Source: Heterostelium multicystogenum (lineage: Eukaryota > Evosea > Eumycetozoa > Acytosteliales > Acytosteliaceae). From it: DNA of 60,565 nt. Numbering within the stretch: the stretch's first letter is position 1; every line of letters begins with the position of its first letter. Location: NCBI GenBank assembly GCA_003667245.1, contig RCNN01000115.1, positions 1 through 60,565 of the forward strand, given 5' to 3'. A program made the position numbers and the translations under genes. This document shows, in pieces, positions 35,452 to 47,816 of the stretch. Under the pieces are notes generated by a model, which was given only the letters and a program-made list of their open reading frames with translations, ran no database searches and was not told the DNA's origin.

Positions 35452-37253
35452 TTCTATTCTACTACTCTATTTATATTAATCTAATATTATGATTATTATT
35501 ATTATTTTATATATAAATATAGATATATTATATAAATATAGATATGTTATTTTTAATTAGGTATTTGTTTTTTGCTTTTATTAGATAGATGATGCAAATC
35601 AAATATAAATTATACTATATTTATATACTATAGATTTATATATTTTTATTAAGGTTGCTGTTGTTATTGTTGTTGTTGTTTGTTTATTATTATTATTTAT
35701 TATGTTGAAGAAATGTCTAGTTTAGTTTAGTCGAGTTGGTGTGAGGAAGTGTGGTAAACTTTAAAAATTAGAGAGAGAGATAATCTAATCTAGACACACT
35801 GTGTTACTATCACTGCTGTTGTGCTGTGCTACTACTAGTATAATTTTACTTCAACTTTTCTTTCTTAAAATCTTGAGAACAAACAATCAAACAAACAAAC
35901 AAACAAGCAAGCAAGTAAGTCAAAGTATTTAATATAACTATAACTTGTTATTATTATTATTATATTATTCTTCCTTAATTGATTATTATTAGTTTGATGA
36001 CTATACTCCAAGCTTAAACACTTAGAGTTAGTTTGATGGTTACACTATAGCTATATTATATAATCTATAGATTACTATCTATATGCCGATCTATCTATCT
36101 ATTGGCTTGCTCTATATAAAATAAGTATATTTAAAAATATATATAATATTTTTATAGTTTGTAAAAAAACAAAAAAATAAGGAGCAGAGTGTGTCTTTTA
36201 GCTGTAGATCTACAGTACAATGTTGTTTTGTTGCAAATCAGGGACTAATTGATCAAAATATGATAAAATAAGTATGGTGTCTCTATGCAAAATAATATTT
36301 AGATATTAAATTTTGAATTAAAGAGAATTTTCTTTTTTTGATTGAAAAAAAAAAAAAATAAAAAAATAAAAAAATAGTCTAAAAATTTATTTTTGCATGA
36401 ATGGTGTTGTTTTTCAAGGTAATCAGTTTGCTTTGCTTTATCTACCTCACCCACATTATGAAACCCCCATTTCGAAAAAATAAGTCCTTATCATTTTGAT
36501 CAAAATGAGAGATACGTTTTTTTCTCTAGAGAAAACTGTCTTGACAATTTTTCTATTTTTTTCAAAATAAATATCTGATAGTGTTCTTAATTAAAACTGT
36601 ATTGATGAGTTAATTTAAGTACAAAATTCAAAAGGCTTATTGGGATTGGAACACTACAATATGGATGGATGATGATGTGGGTGTGTGGTGTTTTTGCGGA
36701 GGCATAAAAACCAAGGCAAATCATAGGAAGAAAAGTGACTTTATTAAACTGAAGGTTTTTGATCACCCAATGACAAAGACCACAAATAAAAATACGAATT
36801 TAAATCAATAGTTTGGAATGATTGATATTGACTCTTTTGGAAATTTTAGTGTATTTTGGTACCACCTACCTATTGCAGCTTTAGCACAACAAAACAGCAG
36901 CAACAACAGACAAGATATTTTCAATCTGATATTGAACAACTTTAGGAAAAGTTGGTATTACAATGTCGGAACATTCCGCATCCGTTTCATTTCATCAGTA
37001 GATTGGATCTTATTGTTTGATTTATAGAATTCAAATGGTTGTACCCAATGTTTTTTGTTAGTTATTGGGTTTTGCTTTCAAAATTTGGTGATTGTTGTAG
37101 TTTGGACCTTCCTATTAATAACGGATTAATTAAGATAACTTTGGAAAAATTCTACAAGGTTTTATTTTTACTTTTCAAGTATAAATATGGTATTATTTAA
37201 TTAGGTGCGATGTAAGTAAGTAAGTATGTGGTATGCAACTTGTGATTGTTGAT
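35452..37253. promoter_or_regulatory. Long upstream region of the CudA-like gene
   Basis: About 1.8 kb without a supported gene. It contains GT/CA-rich boxes of the kind bound by G-box factor (GGTGTGAGGAAGTGTGG near 35738, CCTCACCCACATTATG near 36446, GTGGGTGTGTGGTG near 36677). It also has two perfect palindromes, CTGTAGATCTACAG (36202-36215) and TCATTTTGATCAAAATGA (36491-36508). A 69-codon ORF at 36818-37027 has no domain and is left uncalled. The region also contains the 3' flank of the small gene at 37254. Confidence 0.45.
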
Positions 37254-37936
37254 TCACTGCTTTCTTTGGTGATTTGAGGCAGCCCGCAGATCGTCATACA
37301 CTTTTTGTAGCTCTGGATTTTCTTTCATCCTGTTTTCTTTTATCTCTTCTCCTATTTTGGCGATGGGGGTATATTAGAGATTTTGCATATGCGAGTGTGA
37401 TTGTTGATTCATATTCAAATGCACTTTCAAGTTCAGAGTGTGTGGCTCTGAATCAATCAAATGAAATTTCTTTCAATGAAACTTACCTCTTTTGGTCAAT
37501 CTCAATTCTTCAATTTTTTGTTTATTTTCTTTAATTCTTTGATTTCTCTCCTCTGCCTATATTCGTATATTTATGATGTCATAGTTGTGATGTACACCAC
37601 ACAAATGAGTTAATTAATAATTTTGGTGTGACCAAAGTTGGCAATGATGGATTTGGTTATTTTGAAGAAACGCCTCAAGTTTATTTGAATGATGATCTCA
37701 TCATCACCCATGGGATTTAGCTGATCTTCGGAATGAGGATTACCGATTTAGAGTAGGAATATTCATGATTGAAATGGAAATCGAAAGATCTTGTTCATCG
37801 CAAAACTTACATATGGTCTGACAGCCAATACAAATAAAAACAGTGGTATTGTTACAATTTGTAATCCTTTCATTACTTTTCCACCAAATGTTTTTGGTTT
37901 GTGATCTAAACCCAACATCTCTAATATTCTCTTCAT
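37254..37936 (-). CDS. Small single-pass membrane protein with charged helical tail
   Basis: Three exons, about 97 residues, too short per exon to appear as long ORFs. Exon 1 (37936-37811) reads MKRILEMLGLDHKPKTFGGK, VMKGLQIVTIPLFLFVLAVR, PY. An intron starting GTAAGT follows. Exon 2 (37556-37487) reads AEERNQRIKENKQKIEELRL, TKR. An intron of 135 bp follows. Exon 3 (37351-37254) reads EEIKENRMKENPELQKVYDD and LRAASNHQRKQ-stop. All three junctions have GT..AG ends and keep frame without correction. A basic N-terminus, one hydrophobic helix and a long charged coiled-coil-like tail resemble small mitochondrial inner-membrane assembly factors, but I cannot name a family. It is divergent from an undefined region and 351 bp upstream of the eIF2B-gamma 3' end. 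Confidence 0.6.
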
Positions 37937-38287
37937 TCTTTCTATTTTAATCTATTTCTATTCTATTCTACTCTATTCTTTGCTTTGACAACAATAATAA
38001 TACTAATACAAATGATTTATAACTATATATTATATATCTATCATATGATATTTTCTGATCTGATCGAATCAAACCAAATCAAAGCAAACCAATATAATGA
38101 AATGAAATGAATGATCGACCATATGATTGATTAATTAATCATATTTTTGTAAAAATAAAATAAACGTTATCCGAATAACTAGTTAACTAGATGACAATGA
38201 ATTAGATGTCAAAATACGATGAACGAATTATATATATCATGAAGAGTATATTTGTATATAGTGTAGTTTATTATTTTTAAAAATAAA
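37937..38287. other. Intergenic spacer
   Basis: About 350 bp of AT-rich DNA between two minus-strand genes. It holds the eIF2B-gamma 3' flank and the promoter of the small membrane-protein gene. TTAATTAATC and TA-rich runs only. Confidence 0.5.
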
Positions 38288-40106
38288 TTAAAGAGTTGTA
38301 CTACCAACTTGTTTACCTTTGAGTTCTGTTTGAGTTGAGTTGTTAGTCATTTCATAGTGTATATGGGATGGTTTGGATTGTATTGACATACCTTTTGTAA
38401 TGTTTGATTTACTTGCAACTTGACTGTCTTTAACAAATTTGGTTTTAATGTAAACATTGTCACCAATGATAGATCCACTAATATTACATCTGTTGTTATA
38501 ATTAATGAATGAAAGATAAGTGAAGGTGGTTAGTTAGTATGAGGCCTAGAATAGGATGATTGTTGAGTAAAACTTACTGATCTTCAATGGTTACATAGTC
38601 CATAATAATGGAGTTATCAATTCTAACGCTTGCACCAATCTTGCAGTGTTTACCAATGATAGAGTTCTTAACGCTGCTCTTAGTTCCCAATACTGTTTCT
38701 GTACCAATGATACAGTTGACACCAACAGAGGTTGGTGCGACCTGTGCTTTGGTGTCGATGTAGTTGTTCTTGAATGGTGCCTCCAATGGTTTATAGGTAG
38801 TTGATTTACCAGATGCAATCTAACGAGAATTCAATCGTAGTCGCGACGATGTTAGAAGTCTGCAGAGGAAGTTGTTGATGGAAGTGGTTTTGATACTTAC
38901 ATCACGATTGGCTTGTGTATAGGTTTGAATGTTGTTGATGTTGACACAATATCCATTGACGAGGAAGTTCATACACTTGATGGTGCCCTGGGTCTGCTGG
39001 TTGATGTGATAGGATGGGTTGAATGGTGTGGACGAGGTGGACATGGACAATGCCAAGTCCTGGATATGATTGATTGCCGAAGCGGGGAGATTACGTCCGT
39101 GCTTTTGGATTTGACAGCTCAACAGATAGGGTATCAGTTGTTTCTTGATGCTAGTCATTGCGTTGGTCTTATTAACCTTTTGATCTTCGACAATCAAATC
39201 GATGACCCATCTCGAGAAAATATAGAATTGTGTATCTTTTAAGTTGACATTGACTGTAATATTTGGGAAACTATAGTATTGGTGATGATGATAGCAGTGC
39301 ATCAGTTGTTAGTGTCTTCTTTGTCGGATCATCAACTATGTCTATTACTACGTACTGTTTCAAAAGCTGTTTAGTTACCATAACTTTCTCTTCTACCTCA
39401 GTTGCAGACTCCATAATGAGAACACGATTGGTATTTTTCATCGAGTCCAATGTAGTCGACAAACGATGCATCTACTTTCTCCGTAGTCGATTCTGCTTTG
39501 TTGAGAAGAACAGTGAGTGATGAATCGCTGCTTCTATGTAAATCTGCCATCTGTCTAATGAATCCCTCATCAGCAATCAAATTTGCATTCATAACAATAA
39601 AGTTTGTCTAGACCAATTGACCAATAGGTAAGTAGTAATAATATCATAGAGATATGATTCAGGTTCGTAAGTAAGTTAGTTTAGCATTCAACTTAATATA
39701 AGCATCGTATAACATACTCTAATCTTTTCTCTGATTCTATAAAGTATTTCGCATGTTCCAATCTGGTTCTGATCCTTGAGTACAAAGAACTCGACTTCGA
39801 TCTTGCCTGTTTCCTTGTAGGTTTGTGATACGTATGGAGTAATCTTGCTTTGTTGGAATTCCTGAATTACAATCAATACAGCTGCAGAGTACAAGCAAGG
39901 TGTTCAGTTAGCAACTGTTTGATGATGATGATGATTGTGATTTATTTACATTTGAATCCGGCCTTCTCTAGCAGTTCCAATTGATATGACAGGAGTGGTC
40001 TGTTGGCCACTGGCAACAAAGCATGTGGCAAATTCTCATCGATTGGACTCAGCTTAGCATTGAGAGTATCAATAGCAAGCAACACTACTTGATATTCGAA
40101 AGACAT
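38288..40106 (-). CDS. eif2b3: Translation initiation factor eIF2B subunit gamma
   Basis: Part of the catalytic gamma-epsilon pair of the GDP-GTP exchange factor for eIF2. Start at 40106. The nucleotidyltransferase-like domain reads QVVLLAIDTLNAKLSPIDEN, LPHALLPVANRPLLSYQLEL, LEKAGFK, IGTCEILYRIREKI and FIVMNANLIADEGFIRQMAD. The sequence then passes to TQFYIFSRWVIDLIVEDQKV and to left-handed beta-helix (I-patch) repeats: TSVGVNCIIGTETVLGTKSS, VKNSIIGKHCKIGASVRIDN, SIIMDYVTIEDQ, CNISGSIIGDNVYIK. It ends GSTTL-stop. Introns lie near 39950, 39710-39610, 38900-38825 and 38575-38490; frame breaks near 39470 and 39290. Divergent from the Nudix gene with 301 bp between starts. Confidence 0.92.
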
Positions 40107-40407
40107 ATCCTGACTAAACTAAACTTAGTATTATTATATTATAATATAAGATATATATCTCTGATGTTGTGAAAAATATAAATTGATCAATTCAATCACA
40201 CGATAGTTTGGTTGCCAATCAATTAGCACCTAAAATTGACCAAAGATAAATTTGGGAAAAAAACTTGATCAAAGAATCAGCACCACATTTAATCAAATGC
40301 CATCTTGCCACAAGCACTATTGATTATGGCTTGTGTTTCAAATTGAAAACATCAAAATGATACACAACTAATTAGTAAAATAATAATCAGTCAGTCAAAC
40401 TTTGCAG

Positions 40408-40997
40408 ATGGAGAATCAGAGAAGATTTAGAAAGTGCGTTGGTGCTGTTGTTTTTAATGAAGATGGTCATCTACTGGTTGGTCGTAGGTCATCATTGAAA
40501 AAAGCTGCTGTTGGAAAAGTAAGGGGTTTTTTTTGATTAGTATGAAGTTGTTGATGATGATGCTGATGATATTAATATGTTGTGTTGTTTAATAGTGGCA
40601 GTTCCCTCAGGGCGGTGTGGAGAGTGGTGAGGAGTACTATGCTGCAGTGCTGAGAGAACTGAAGGAAGAAGTTGGGCTGGAGTTGTCAGCAGATTCGTCA
40701 TTAAAGTATGTTGATAGGTTGCCGTCGCCCATTGAGTATCTCTATGAAAATAAAGACAGTGCCGAGAGGAAGACAGATGGACAGTCCATATCGTGGTTTT
40801 TCTTCTACATGGACAGCAGGGACATTACCCGTGTCAAACTGGACAACCAGCCAGAGGAACAGGAGTTTGATCAAGCGATATGGATGTCGTTCGACGAGTT
40901 GCTCGCTCCCGAGAACTCAGTATCATTTAAGCTTGATATGTATCGAAAGCTACAAAGCGAATCAACATCAATCGTAAGCAGAAAGGCAACAATTTAA
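40408..40997 (+). CDS. Nudix hydrolase, RppH/diadenosine tetraphosphatase type
   Basis: Two exons with one intron at 40519-40595. Exon 1 reads MENQRRFRKCVGAVVFNEDG and HLLVGRRSSLKKAAVGK. Exon 2 continues WQFPQGGVESGEEYYAAVLR and ELKEEVGLE, which together give a complete Nudix box (G-x5-E-x7-REL-x2-EE-x-G). WQFPQGGV and the later region around EEQEFDQAIWMSFDELL are typical of plant/bacterial Ap4A hydrolases and RppH. It therefore probably hydrolyses dinucleoside tetraphosphates or 5' RNA pyrophosphate. No frame break. Total 170 residues. The stop is 34 bp from the convergent AFG1-like stop. Confidence 0.88.
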
Positions 40998-41030
40998 TGT
41001 CATTTTAAATAAATTAGAGTTGTTTGTATT

Positions 41031-42841
41031 TTATTTGGGTGGATTATGGTGTGAGCTTAGATATTGGTCGGATTGCATCTCTACAAGACGAGATACGGCA
41101 CGACTAAACATAAATCTCTCTTCCTCACCGGTAAATCTCGATAGCTGTTCCGGAGTCAACTTTAGGTCGTCTGTCAATTGTCGAATTTCGCTGAGTGTTG
41201 TGTCTAAATCGGCACCTTTCGACATAAACAACTTGTTGGGTGCAGCCTCTGCATAGCATACGAGCTTCACCTTATGCTCGTAAAGCACATCGACCAATGT
41301 AATAAAACGTCTTGCTTGATTCTTGGTTGTTTCATCCATCGATGGAATCTCCTGGATGAAAATAGTGTGGAATTTTCTGGAAAGCTCAATGTAGTCAGCT
41401 GCGCCCAGAGCAGTATCGCACAGCTCCTTGAATGTGTATAGTGCAACACCACGTGCACATCTTGGTACTACAATCTGTCTCGACTGATTGATAGCAATAG
41501 TTTTGCTCTCTATTGGTTCGCCATGTGTCAACTCTGTGAAAAGTTTCTTGAATTCTGTTTCATTTTCTTGATTGAATGGACTATTCCAATTATATATTAT
41601 CCATCATGATAGATGCATACAAGTATGTTAGTTGATATTCTAGTGCCTTGCTTGGATTGTTTGGATTCCTCATAGAAGCTTACCTTAAAAATACTTTTTT
41701 GGTTCGGGTTCCTGATAATCTGTAGTCCAATCCAGAATTTAAATTGTATACTCTGCATTTAGATTCCAAGAAATGGATGAATGGTACGAATAGTTGACGA
41801 TTGAGACCATTTTTATATAAATCGTTTGGAGGTCTGTTGGATGTAGTGACCAAAATAGCGCCATTATCAAACATACATGAGAATAAACGTTTAAGAATCA
41901 TCGCATCCGAAACATCTGTCACTTGGAATTCGTCGAAGCACAACAACCATGCTTCACTGGTCAGTTCCTTCGATAGAGGTGGAATTGGATCGTTTTCATT
42001 CTCAGACTTTGTTTGTCTCCATTTGTGAATCCCTGTTCAGTTGAGTTGTTATTAGTACTAATTTCCATGGTCATAAAGTAGAGTGTGGACAGCATACTTT
42101 TATGAACATCCAACATGAAATGATGGAAATGTATTCTTTTCTTTTTGTTTATTGGTACAGAGTCGTAGAATAGGTCCATGAGGAATGACTTTCCACAACC
42201 GACATCTCCATAGAGGTATATTCCTTTAATCTCATTTTTGTGAGGTTCCACTGCGGGTTGTGTTGACAATATAGATGACATCCACTGGAAGTGACCAAAA
42301 TGATTATAGTAAGTAATTTATTTCGAAAGCTACATCATGAACCATTTAAGAACCATGGTTTCAGGGTCATTACGATATTTACTTTTGAGAAATTACCGTT
42401 GTCAGTTTCGTTCTTTGGCAAAGGGTTATAGTTTTTAATTTGATCAAACAGGTCTTGCAGTAGTTTTACAGTTTCTCTTTGGTGCTTGTCAACTCTTATT
42501 TTATTTTCTCTGATCATCTGGTCGTATTTGGCAAGTGGACCTTCTTTAACATGGCTATCTTCAATGATTGATTTATGTATATTCTCAGTAGTAATTTCAG
42601 TTGCATATGTTCTTTTACAAATTGAATCACTAGCATATTTATTTACACAAATACTCGATTTTCCATTGTACTGACTTGTTTGTAAAGATAGTGATGATGA
42701 TGAGGATGATGTTGGAGATGATGATGATGAGGATGATACAATTGATCGGAGTTGCTTACCACTACTCAGAAGTGTAGTAGTGGTTGATCTATTCGTTTGG
42801 TTAAAGAATAAAGTCGATTGTTTGCTTATATTCTTTAACAT
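41031..42841 (-). CDS. afg1l: AFG1-like mitochondrial ATPase (LACE1/AFG1L)
   Basis: AAA-related ATPase of mitochondria, linked to turnover of unassembled respiratory subunits. The N-terminus is Ser/Thr/Arg-rich with poly-Ser runs ([20 protein letters not shown]), as in a presequence. Conserved blocks: [18 protein letters not shown]; Walker [38 protein letters not shown]; Walker [40 protein letters not shown] and [12 protein letters not shown] (typical AFG1); [39 protein letters not shown]; and the C-terminus [17 protein letters not shown] and [15 protein letters not shown]. Introns lie near 42360-42285 and 41690-41580, and a frame break near 42020. The start is 217 bp from the divergent JMJD7 start. 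Confidence 0.92.
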
Positions 42842-43058
42842 ATTCTTAGATATATTATTTAATATAACTTCTGATTTGTTCTTTGCTACTGTAATAGAGT
42901 AAACCCAAAAAAGTATAGTTTTTCATTCATTATCATTCGTCTGATAAAAAAACCAACCAAAATTATAAATTAAAAAATAAAAATAAATAAAAAGCATAAA
43001 ATATCAAAATTCAAATGATTATGTGTTATTACTTGACTATTACTTACCTATTTAAACA

Positions 43059-44368
43059 ATGACGACAAATACATATGACGATGAATTATCTATATTGTTG
43101 GAGGAAGCAAATGGTGTGTACAAGTAAAGAAAGGGAAGAGTGAGTTTGATTTATAGCTATGACTATTTGGAAACAACAACACTTTGATTGTAATGTTATA
43201 AATTATATTAATATATTCAATGTGATGTGAATTCAAATGAATACAAACAATCTATAGATTTCTATATTGTAAAGGAGATCGAAAGAATTGAAAAGCCTAC
43301 TCCATTGCAGTTCTATAGAGATTATGTCGCACAAAATAGGCCTGTTATCATCAAAAGTATACTTCAATATTCAAGATGTGATGTGTTTGTTCGTCTTACT
43401 AAGAATATTTTGATTAAGATGCAATCAATGATTGGAAAGCATTAAAGTTATGGACAAATGAATATCTTTGTCAAAAGCTGAAGGATATAGAGGTTACAGT
43501 TGCTATTACACCGGATGGACTTGGTGATGCTGTTAAAGATGTAGATGGAAAGCAATGTTTCGTAAAACCATTGGAAAAGAAAATGAAATTTCAAGACTTT
43601 GTTGATGCAAAGGTAGCTTTGGCTAGCCATATGGCTGGATGTTTTTGGAATTCCGAATTTCCATCGATATTAACAAAAATTCTTTCATTCAGAACAAAGA
43701 CAAATCAAATATATATTATATTCAATACCAAAATGGTAGTTTTAATTTGGAATTTGAAAATCTCTGGTCAGATATAAATCATGATTCCATCGATTTTGCC
43801 AAAGAAGCTTTTGGACTGGATCCAGATGCTGTTAATTTCTGGTGTGGAGAAGATCGTTCCATATCATCATTACATAAAGATCCTTATGGTAGGTAGTTGG
43901 TAATTCCCTAGAGATTTCTATTTAAATGTTTAGAATCTAATCAAAGTGACGATAGAAAATATATATTGTGTAGTTAAAGGAACAAAGATTTTTACATTAC
44001 TTCCACCTTTGGACTATCCATTTCTCTATGAAAAAGTATTTCCATCTGCTACTTATGTGGAAAATAGTACAGGAGAGCTGTCAGTGCAAATGGACGATCC
44101 ACAATATGAAGTACCTTGGATTCCAGTCGACCCAACATTGCCATATGAGTTAAATAGAGAGAAATATCCACAAATCGAGCGAGCACATCCCTTGCATGTC
44201 GAGGTTCATGAGGGAGAGATACTTTACCTTCCATCACTTTACTATCACAGAGTTGCCCAGAGAGGTGATTCTGAAAACAAAACCATTGCCATCAACTATT
44301 GGTTCGATATGAAATATGGATTGAACTATGTTTATTTCCAATTTCTAAAGCAATTCAAAAAGACCTAG
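43059..44368 (+). CDS. jmjd7: JMJD7-like JmjC hydroxylase
   Basis: 2-oxoglutarate/Fe(II)-dependent oxygenase related to JMJD7, a lysyl 3-hydroxylase that modifies DRG GTPases. Start MTTNTYDDELSILLEEANG, a first intron to about 43255, then DFYIVKEIERIEKPTPLQFY, RDYVAQNRPVIIKSIL. After a break near 43370 the sequence is LKLWTNEYLCQKL and VAITPDGLGDAVKD. The catalytic core is DPDAVNFWCGEDRSISSLHK, DPYG with the HxD iron ligands, ENIYCVVKGTKIFTLLPP, VPWIPVDPTLPYEL, and VEVHEGEILYLPSLYYHRVA, which carries the distal His. The C-terminus NYWFDMKYGLNYVYFQFLK matches the family closely. Introns occur near 43890-43970; another frame break lies near 43650. Confidence 0.92.
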
Positions 44369-44429
44369 AATGATGGATCATCGCGAATGGAATAAAAAAA
44401 TATGTGGCAAATACAGTTTCTTTATTAAA

Positions 44430-47402
44430 TTAACCAGTATTTCTCATACCAGCTGCAATACCATTGATAGTAATAATGAGAATATCGATTAATATTGGAT
44501 CCATTGCATCGACATGTTGGGATCGAAGTCTTCTGAGAATTTCCGCTTGGATGTAATTGATTGGGTCCATGTAGGCACGACGAATCGATACAAAGTGTTG
44601 GAGCAATTTGTTTTCTTGTTGCAATGTTTCGTGACTGGTAAGCGAGAGAATAGAGCTTACGGTTTGGTTGAGGAGGTCAATTAGCTCTTTGCCCTTGGAT
44701 TGTAATTCGAATGGTACAAGTAGCTCATTGTATCTCATGGCGATGGTTGGATCTGTTTTCATGAGAACCATCTCTATAAGATCGATGGTTGTTGCAAAGA
44801 ATGGCCAGCTCTTGTACATGTCTACTAGATCTTGTTGCCATCCCTTGTTCTTTGCCTCTTTGAGTGATTCTGCAACTCCGAGCCAAGCTGGAAGAATCAA
44901 ACGTGTCTGAGTGAAGGAGAATAGCCATGGAATGGCTCTCAGTGATTCAATGGTTGGGTTTTGGACATTTCTCTTTGCTGGTCTGCTACCGATGTTTAGA
45001 TGAGTCAACTCACGCTCTGGAGTTGAGGCACGGAAGTAACGAACAAAGTTGGGGTCATCCTTGACGACTGAACGATACTTTTTGCTTGATACATCTGAGA
45101 GATGGTCCATTATCTCTCTCCACTTTGGAAGTGGTGCGGCAGGAGGAAGAAGTGTTTGTTTGAGGGTAGCAGTTGTATAGACCTCGATGGTTCTGAGTGC
45201 CATTCCAGGCTGACCATAGTGAGCGGTAATCATCTCACCCTGTTCAGTGACTCTCAATCGACCGTTGATTGATCCTCCTGGTTGTGATTGGATGGCCAAG
45301 TAGGTTGGTGCACCACCACGACCTACAGTACCACCACGACCATGGAACAGGGTCAATTTTACACCATGCTTCTCACTGAGCTTTGTCAATATTTCTTGTG
45401 CTTTGTAGAGTGACCAAGCTGAACAAAGTCTACCAGCATCCTTAGCAGAGTCACTGTAACCCAACATAATTTCTTGACTTCCATTGATTCTCCTCTTGTA
45501 CCATGGAATGTTGAATAGATTCTCCATGGTTGTTGGTGCTCTAACAAGGTCATCAATCATTTCAAACAATGGGACAACTCTTTGTGGATGCTTATTTCCT
45601 ACTTCCTTTTGGAGAAGTTCGACTGCAAGAATATCAGATGGTTTTTGGCACATACTGATAACGTAGGCACCCAAGGAGTCCTTTGGCAGTTCTGCGGCCA
45701 TTCGGAAGGTGTTGAGCACCTCTTGAACTCTTGGATTGCATGGGAAGTTTGCTGGAATCAATGGACGTTTCGATTCGAGTTCCTTGACCAAGAATCCACT
45801 CTCTGTTCCTCACTCCATTCGTTGTATGAGCCAATTCCAAGGTAGGTGGTAATAGCATCGAGTGTTTCAGAGTGACGGCTGGACTCTTGACGCAAATCAA
45901 GTTTGGAAAGATTAAGTCCAAAGCAGTTGAGCCTACGGATGATATCGATGAGTCTGCCATCAGCAATTGTCTTTCCACCGACTGCAACAAGAGAGTCATA
46001 ACACTGCTTCAGTGGGGCAATGACTTCGTCAGCTGTTTCATAGCATACATCGTCAGGACATGGGGTTTGTCCAGAAATCAAATCCTCATACTTCTTCTTA
46101 GTAAGTAGCATCTTATCTCTGACCTCAGCCAACACGATACGATATGCCTCTTTCTCGGGAATACCCTCTCTGAACTCCTTGTATAGTGTGAGAATAGACT
46201 TGGGCTTATTGCTCTGGCGACGTTCGTTAGCTGCAAGAGCAGCTTCGGCTAGCTCATCAGTCTTCTTGACCATGGAGAGCTCAAAGAGAAGAGCATCAAT
46301 CTCACGATAGAATAGGGTGGCAGCGATCCAACGTGAGAAGTAGCAAACCTGTCTGGTGACGTCGGCTGTCACATTGTCATTACCATCTCTGTCACCTCCA
46401 CACCAACTTCCAAATCGAATGTTGGTAAATCCAAGTGGCAGCGAGCGACCTGTATATTTCTGGACAGTACGATCTAAAATACGAATGAAACGTGGCAGGG
46501 TATGCCACAGGTTTTGTTCCAAAATTGAGAATCCACCTTGGGCCTCTTCTTCTGGAGTTGGTTTTTTACGTCTAATCTCATCAGTCAACCATGTTCCTTT
46601 AACTATTCGATTCAACCAAACCAATATTAGAATGTGAGCAAATCAATCTTGACCAACTCTGACAACATACCTTCACGGTTCAACTCCTCTTCCCATTCGT
46701 ATCTTTCATAATCAGTAAGTTGTTTTTCCAATCTATGAGTTAAGATATGATTGATTAGTAGATGATTTTGAGGGAAATGAGTTGGAATATAAGCGCTTAC
46801 TCTGAAAGTGCATTTCCAATTGCATTGTTTTTGGCAATTAGAGTTCTTCTCATCATTTGAGTTGGATGGGCAGTAAGAACCAATTCAATTGATTGCTCAC
46901 AAATGGCATCTACAGAGTTCAATCGATTGTTGTTAGTTGGGTCAAACCAAAGAAGAGTTTGTGCTGAGCAGGAGCTACTCCTACTACTACTTACTGTAGA
47001 TGGTATCTGGTGAAATACCTTCGTCAATCAACGATTTGAAAGTGTGTTCACATGAGTACATCAGTTCCTCATTGGCAAGATTGGCCTTGAGAACAGATCG
47101 GACGAGATGATGTTGTTCAGCGACATTTGCTAAATTCAAACACTGACTAAGTATTCTGGAGATTGAAAGTGCCTCGGTGTTGCTCAACGATGAAATCTTT
47201 TGTTGGAACTTTTCCATGAAAACAGATCTCTCTCACTGGGCTGGTCTTTCAAGAGGATTGACTCGACCTGTGCAATCAGCTTCTCACCATCCTTTTCCAA
47301 GACCTTGACACTCTCAAGCAAAAGTGTTCTCAGTCTCTCGGTGTCCTTATCCAATTCATCCTGCACAATCGATCCAAAGTCAAAAGGTCCAATGTCAGGC
47401 AT
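44430..47402 (-). CDS. ppc: Phosphoenolpyruvate carboxylase (bacterial-type C-terminus)
   Basis: Adds bicarbonate to PEP to form oxaloacetate, refilling the TCA cycle. Start MPDIGPFDFGSIVQDELDKD; the N-terminal phosphorylation motif of plant-type enzymes is not seen. Catalytic blocks: LVLTAHPTQMMRRTL (catalytic His), GSWCGGDRDGNDNVTADVTR, LNLSKLDLRQESSRHSE, IMLGYSDSAKDAGRL, LTLFHGRGGTVGRGGAPTY, RVTEQGEMITAHYG, WLFSFTQTRLILPAWLG, IEMVLMKTDPTIAMRYNELL. The C-terminus is GIAAGMRNTG: the RNTG ending is typical of bacterial and bacterial-type enzymes, against QNTG in plant-type. Introns lie near 47000-46930, 46795-46735 and 46660-46605. Frame breaks occur near 47225 and 45790. About 950 residues, as expected. 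Confidence 0.93.
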
Positions 47403-47816
47403 TATTTCTTTCTTCTTAATTATTATTAATATAACAAAACAAATAGATAGATAAAGATAAATACAAACAAATAAAAGAATAATAATAATTAAATTATAAT
47501 ACAAAATCTAAACAAATAATTATAAATACAAATATAACTTTAACAATGTAAAAGATATATATTATATATCTATATATTCTATAAAAGGTGGTGGTGTGAT
47601 GACTGGGGTGGAGCTTAATTTTGTTTTTCTTTACCCTAAAAGCGAAAGATGAAAAATATAATTTAATTAAAAAATTAATTTAATCATATCTGTTGCCATC
47701 TGCAAAAATGGTAACCAATGATGATATTATTATGATTTATTCAATTTCTAAATTTAGCAATGACTACTACTACTAATATATATATCATAAATGTTATAAC
47801 TTTATAATCGTATTTG

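Noticed and set aside
36818..37027. 69-codon plus-strand ORF
   Set aside because: No recognisable domain or conserved motif; probably noncoding DNA in the CudA-like upstream region.
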